From an uncultured bacterium (GTDB lineage Bacteria; Myxococcota_A; Bradymonadia; Bradymonadales; Bradymonadaceae), in assembly GCA_937981985.1 (NCBI GenBank), contig CALJNB010000002.1, forward strand, positions 41,420 through 105,419: a stretch of 64,000 nucleotides of DNA, written 5' to 3'. Below, one piece after another: positions 60,340-64,000 of this stretch. Each line of letters starts with the position of its first letter. The first letter of the stretch is position 1. A model generated the notes under the pieces. That model worked only from the letters and a program-made list of their open reading frames with translations. It was not told the DNA's origin and made no database searches. A program made the translations under genes and the position numbers.

Positions 60340-62661
60340 ATGACTGAAAACAAAGAAGCAATCACACCAAAATCAAACTTTCTTCGGCAAATTATTGATG
60401 CCGATCTCGCGTCAGGAAAAGTCCAGTCTATTGTCACCCGTTTTCCACCCGAACCCAACGGTTACCTTCATATCGGTCACGCTAAAGCGATTTGTATTTC
60501 TTATGGCTTAGCTGAGTCGTATGACGGTGTTTATCACCTCCGATTTGATGATACGAATCCCGTTGCCGAAAAAACTGAATACGTTGAGTCGATTCAGAAG
60601 GATATTAAGTGGTTGGGTTTTGATTGGGGGGAACATCTTTATTTCGCGTCCGATTATTTTGAACGTATGTACGAACTTGCCATCGGTCTCATCAAAGACG
60701 GTTTGGCCTACGTGGATAGTCTCAGCAAAGATGAGATTCGTGAGTACCGCGGAAACCTCAGCGAACCCGGGAAAAACAGTCCCTTTCGAGATCGGTCGGT
60801 TGAAGAAAATCTGTCGCTATTTGAAAAAATGAAAAATGGAGACTTTCCCACCGGTGAGGTCGTCCTTCGCGCCAAAATTGATATGAGCTCGCCGAATATC
60901 GTGATGCGGGATCCGATTTTATATCGCGTTTTGCACGCACATCATCATCGTCAAGGCGACAAATGGAATATTTATCCCATGTATGATTATGCGCATTGTC
61001 TTGAAGATGCATTTGAAAAAGTGACACATTCGTTATGCAGTTTGGAGTTTGAAAATAATCGCGAGCTCTATGATTGGTTGATAGATAAAACGAAGATGGA
61101 CCCGGCTCCACACCAGTACGAATTCGCTCGTTTAGCATTAGGCTATACGATGATGAGTAAGCGTTGGTTAAAGAAGATGGTGGAAGAGAAATATGTCGAC
61201 GGTTGGGATGACCCACGAATGCCGACTTTGGCGGGAATGCGTCGACGCGGGATCCCACCAGAAGCCATTCGTGAATTTTGCGATATGATAGGCGTTGCCA
61301 AAGCGAACTCTTTGGTTGATGTGGCGATGTTAGAATTTGCGATCCGAGACCGACTTAACACGCGGGCGCCACGGGTGATGTGTGTTCTTGATCCTCTTAA
61401 GCTAACGATTACAAATTATGAAGGCGATAACGAGGTTTTAGAATGTGCATATTGGCCGAGAGGTTTTGACCGCAACGAGACACGTGCGGTCAATTTTAGT
61501 AAGACTCTTTACATTGAACGTAGTGACTTTTCCGAAACGCCTCCTAAAAAGTGGAAGCGCTTAGAAGTGGGAGAGGATGTTCGTTTGCGATATGCGTATA
61601 TCGTAAAAGTAAACGAGGTTATCAAAAATGATTCCGGCGAGATTATCGAACTACTTTGTACATATGATAAATCGAGTAAAAGCGGGTCCGATACATCGGG
61701 TAAGAAAGTTCGTCGCGTGGTGCACTGGGTTGATTCGAAAACCTCGTTGCCGGCGACCGTGAATTTATACGATCGACTATTTGTGAACGAACGACCCGGT
61801 ACCGATCCTGACCTTACCTTAGAGCAAGAGCTGAATCCTGATTCTTTGATCGTCAGAGATGCGAGAATCGAGGCTTCGGTAGCCGGCGAGGATTCAGATA
61901 TGCGTTATCAGTTTGAACGTCATGGCTATTTTCGGCGCGACGAATCTTCAATCGAGACAGCGTTGGTGTTCAACCGAATTGTGTCGTTGAAGGATTCTTG
62001 GGGCAAAGATAGTAAACAACCGGAAAAAATAATTTCCAAGGAAACGGGGAAAGAGCTCAAAGATAAAAAAATAAAATCCTTAGCTCCGGTACTTACCTGG
62101 CGCGATTACGCGCGCGATGAAAACGCTGATCTGCTGGCCCGTTTCGAAACCTACAAAGGTGAAGGTTTAGTAGTTGTCGATGCGGATGTTCTTTCGGGGA
62201 CAACCTCGCTAGCCGATTTTTACGATAAGGTAAGGGTTGGTAAAGACGCAAAACTTACAGCGTCTTGGCTGGTAAATGTCATGTTGCCTTTTTACGAAGA
62301 CAAGTTCGATTTTTCTACGCTCGAAATTTCTGCGGAACATATCGGTGCCATTATCGAGAATGTGAATACTAAGTCCGTCACTTCTGCAGCGGGGAAAAAG
62401 ATCTTTGAATTATTATTCAACGGTGACGCGCGTTCGGTGGACGCGATCATTAAAGATGAGGGATTTAGTAAAGTCACCGACGAGGCGGCATTGCTTGTTT
62501 GGATTGATGAGGCGATTTCTGAAAACCCAAAGCAGACAGAAATGTATAAGGGTGGAAAAGAAAGCTTGTTTGGTTTCTTCGTCGGTCAGGTGATGAAAAA
62601 ATCACGTGGCACCGCAGACGGTAATTTAGTTAAGACCTTATTGGCCAAGCGATTAGCTTAA
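60340..62661 (+). CDS. glnS: Glutaminyl-tRNA synthetase fused to a C-terminal YqeY/GatB-tail domain
   Basis: A 773-residue class I synthetase; E. coli GlnRS has about 554. HIGH is in YLHIGHAKA (44-47) and the KMSKS counterpart in TMMSKRWLKK (about 270). The GlnRS-type catalytic and anticodon-binding beta-barrels run to about residue 560. The last 150 residues (ISAEHIGAIIENVNTKSVTS through GFFVGQVMKKSRGTADGNLV) are a YqeY/GatB-tail domain, which in other proteins helps bind tRNA-Gln. This fusion is known from Deinococcus. The enzyme charges tRNA-Gln directly, so the cell need not use only the GatCAB route. Confidence 0.95.
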   Translation: MTENKEAITPKSNFLRQIIDADLASGKVQSIVTRFPPEPNGYLHIGHAKAICISYGLAESYDGVYHLRFDDTNPVAEKTEYVESIQKDIKWLGFDWGEHLYFASDYFERMYELAIGLIKDGLAYVDSLSKDEIREYRGNLSEPGKNSPFRDRSVEENLSLFEKMKNGDFPTGEVVLRAKIDMSSPNIVMRDPILYRVLHAHHHRQGDKWNIYPMYDYAHCLEDAFEKVTHSLCSLEFENNRELYDWLIDKTKMDPAPHQYEFARLALGYTMMSKRWLKKMVEEKYVDGWDDPRMPTLAGMRRRGIPPEAIREFCDMIGVAKANSLVDVAMLEFAIRDRLNTRAPRVMCVLDPLKLTITNYEGDNEVLECAYWPRGFDRNETRAVNFSKTLYIERSDFSETPPKKWKRLEVGEDVRLRYAYIVKVNEVIKNDSGEIIELLCTYDKSSKSGSDTSGKKVRRVVHWVDSKTSLPATVNLYDRLFVNERPGTDPDLTLEQELNPDSLIVRDARIEASVAGEDSDMRYQFERHGYFRRDESSIETALVFNRIVSLKDSWGKDSKQPEKIISKETGKELKDKKIKSLAPVLTWRDYARDENADLLARFETYKGEGLVVVDADVLSGTTSLADFYDKVRVGKDAKLTASWLVNVMLPFYEDKFDFSTLEISAEHIGAIIENVNTKSVTSAAGKKIFELLFNGDARSVDAIIKDEGFSKVTDEAALLVWIDEAISENPKQTEMYKGGKESLFGFFVGQVMKKSRGTADGNLVKTLLAKRLA

Positions 62662-62693
62662 GGCCCAATGGGAAGGTTGTTCGGAGTCAAAAA

Positions 62694-63320
62694 ATGAAGT
62701 TATTATCAATACATATCGGTAAGAGTAAAACCTTTACGGCGAAGGGGAAGGAATTTCGCAGCGGTATTGAAAAGAACCCAGTACTATCCGCGACAGTTGG
62801 AGAGTTAGGATTATTGGGTGATGTGCAAGTTGATAAAAAATATCATGGCGGACCTGATCAGGCGGTTTATGCCTACGCCCAAAGTGACTACGATTGGTGG
62901 CTCACCGAACATAGCTTGGAAACGAAAGGTGGTTGTTTTGGAGAGAATCTTGTGATTGACGCTTTTGATGCGAACGAGGTTTACGTTGGTGATCATTTTA
63001 CAATTGGAGAGGTGGTATTAGAAGTAACCGATCCTAGAATCCCGTGCAGTACCTTGTCAGGTTATTTTAAGCGTTCGACTTTGATGCGAGAATTTCGTGA
63101 AGCGGTTAGGCCTGGAATGTACTTTCGAGTGATCAAAGGTGGTGAGCTTTTTCCCGGGACCGAAGTTGAACATACGAGGGGCAATTACGATATTAGTATG
63201 AGCGCGTTTTTCAACTTCAACTACGCGAAAAAAACGGCGGAAGAACTTCAGCGTTATTTAGATGCCCCTATTTCAGTAAGAAGCCGTGAGGATTTCCAAA
63301 AGCAACTTGATTCTATGTGA
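62694..63320 (+). CDS. MOSC-domain protein (YiiM-like)
   Basis: A 208-residue protein. The MOSC core reads GLLGDVQVDKKYHGGPDQAVYAY, FGENLVID, VGDHFTIGEVVLEVTDPRIPCSTL, where the conserved Cys lies in RIPC, and ends with the YiiM-type helical tail. MOSC domains bind molybdenum cofactor or sulfide carriers; E. coli YiiM is linked to reduction of hydroxylaminopurines. The gene starts 32 bases after glnS on the same strand. Confidence 0.92.
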   Translation: MKLLSIHIGKSKTFTAKGKEFRSGIEKNPVLSATVGELGLLGDVQVDKKYHGGPDQAVYAYAQSDYDWWLTEHSLETKGGCFGENLVIDAFDANEVYVGDHFTIGEVVLEVTDPRIPCSTLSGYFKRSTLMREFREAVRPGMYFRVIKGGELFPGTEVEHTRGNYDISMSAFFNFNYAKKTAEELQRYLDAPISVRSREDFQKQLDSM

Positions 63321-63464
63321 ATTTACGTTTGATCTTAGGTCTTAAAATTTTCGGACCAGACAATAAACGACTCGGTCTGATCTGGTGTTATTGATTCTGA
63401 ACGTATGAGTTTGATTAGCGCTTTTCTGTTCTTACGAATGCTCTTCCCAAAAAGATTCTTAGAC

Positions 63465-63788
63465 TCATGGGGGTCTTTGAAGGATTGCCGCGAGATCGTC
63501 GATAATTTCTCCCGATCCTAATTGAAAAGCACTGCTTAGCTCCGTTTGATTATACTGTAAGAAAGCGTTTACCGCGCCGCGGTTCACCGAGTTGTGGCGT
63601 GTTGCGACCGTTGTTGTGATACCACCACCCACCGCGCCTCCTACAGTGGTCGAGATACCCCCTGTTGCGATTATAGAAAAGACAAGCTGTCCAAGTACAA
63701 ATCCGCTTTCGGCCGCATCGTCGTCTTCGGCGAAAGCCGGTGTAGAATAGATAAAAAACGAAATTAGAATTAGGGCGATTTTTTTCAT
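63465..63788 (-). CDS. Small secreted Gly-zipper protein, function unknown
   Basis: A 107-residue protein. The signal peptide ends at TPAFA, followed by a short acidic stretch and a hydrophobic Gly/Thr-rich segment (IIATGGISTTVGGAVGGGITTTVA) that could insert in a membrane as a Gly zipper, and a polar C-terminal helix (GEIIDDLAAILQ). I do not recognise the family. No Shine-Dalgarno is visible before the ATG. Confidence 0.55.
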   Translation of the reverse strand: MKKIALILISFFIYSTPAFAEDDDAAESGFVLGQLVFSIIATGGISTTVGGAVGGGITTTVATRHNSVNRGAVNAFLQYNQTELSSAFQLGSGEIIDDLAAILQRPP

Positions 63789-64000
63789 TCGTAGGTCCGG
63801 GTTAAGCGCAATGCAACGGCGAGTGGGTCGAATTCATATTTTATTATGTACATTTAGACAAATCCTTTGAATCCATTTGGATCAATATCGATCCATTAAG
63901 TTCGCCCACGCCCTCACATATGGCGAATGTGGGAAAGGCGGCGCAAAAGGTTCGCAATGTCGTGTTCCTAAACGCTATCGAGCTTGAGTTTACCCAGAAA

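Noticed and set aside
63345..63405. Bulged hairpin CCAGAC...GTCTGATCTGG after the MOSC gene
   Set aside because: No T-run follows and the stem is interrupted, so it was not called as a terminator.
63920..64000. Plus-strand frame MANVGKAAQKVRNVV running off the right edge
   Set aside because: It has only 27 codons and no ribosome site, and the minus strand is also open over the same bases. It cannot be called from this window.

Overview
The window looks like a chromosomal segment of a moderate-G+C relative of the Myxococcota or Bradymonadia (former Deltaproteobacteria). The evidence is many Cys-rich lipoproteins with Asn-rich linkers (6579-7391, 45946-47322), a MYXO-CTERM-like tail (28176-29714), a Ser/Thr kinase-AAA-TPR protein, sigma-54 -24/-12 promoters with a GAFTGA activator, and a sequence over the recA -10 box that resembles the Myxococcus xanthus LexA box. 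I see no insertion sequence, prophage, CRISPR array, rRNA or tRNA. The exact lineage is not fixed by what is here.

Layout. 1-5.3 kb: 3' end of an SCP2-type thiolase, a 3-ketosphinganine-reductase-like SDR, an SNase-like secreted protein, a cold-shock protein, two lipoprotein genes whose divergent start codons overlap in one CATG, and a B12-binding radical SAM enzyme. 5.3-15.7 kb: two lipoproteins, a sigma-54 activator, an ECF sigma factor with its probable anti-sigma partner, a broken kinase-AAA-TPR gene, and a transglutaminase-like membrane protein. 15.8-22.5 kb: a VolA-like lipase plus FadL operon, a small secreted protein, and an acyltransferase-like protein without its catalytic His. 22.6-28 kb: an intact kinase-AAA-TPR protein, a phosphopantetheinyl transferase, a small lipoprotein and TrmH. 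28-33.2 kb: a DUF2330 protein behind a near-perfect sigma-54 promoter, a pentaheme-TPR lipoprotein, and recA with promoter, probable LexA box and terminator.

33.2-38.5 kb: a gene remnant flanked by two inverted copies of a hairpin repeat with compensatory changes, then polA, a TerB-like protein, a Cys-rich lipoprotein and ogt. 38.5-45.9 kb: a tetR-TolC-adaptor-RND efflux operon headed by three copies of one palindromic operator, then a secreted endonuclease-like protein. 45.9-55.8 kb: an RCC1-repeat lipoprotein, thioredoxin, an OmpA lipoprotein, a TIGR01777 epimerase, photolyase, a stand-alone PilB/GspE N-terminal-domain protein and trkAH. 55.9-64 kb: a divergent malate-synthase-like protein, a SulP transporter, a lipoprotein whose start codon seems lost by one base, a GlnRS-YqeY fusion, a MOSC protein and a small secreted protein.

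Themes: cell-envelope lipid and surface lipoprotein functions (VolA/FadL, sphingolipid-type reductase, many lipoproteins), DNA repair (recA, polA, ogt, photolyase), efflux under local repression, and at least two genes with one-base lesions. The lesions could be real decay or assembly errors. No wholly new multi-gene system stands out. The most unusual items are the covarying repeat pair near recA, the kinase with a composite deletion, and the CATG start overlap.
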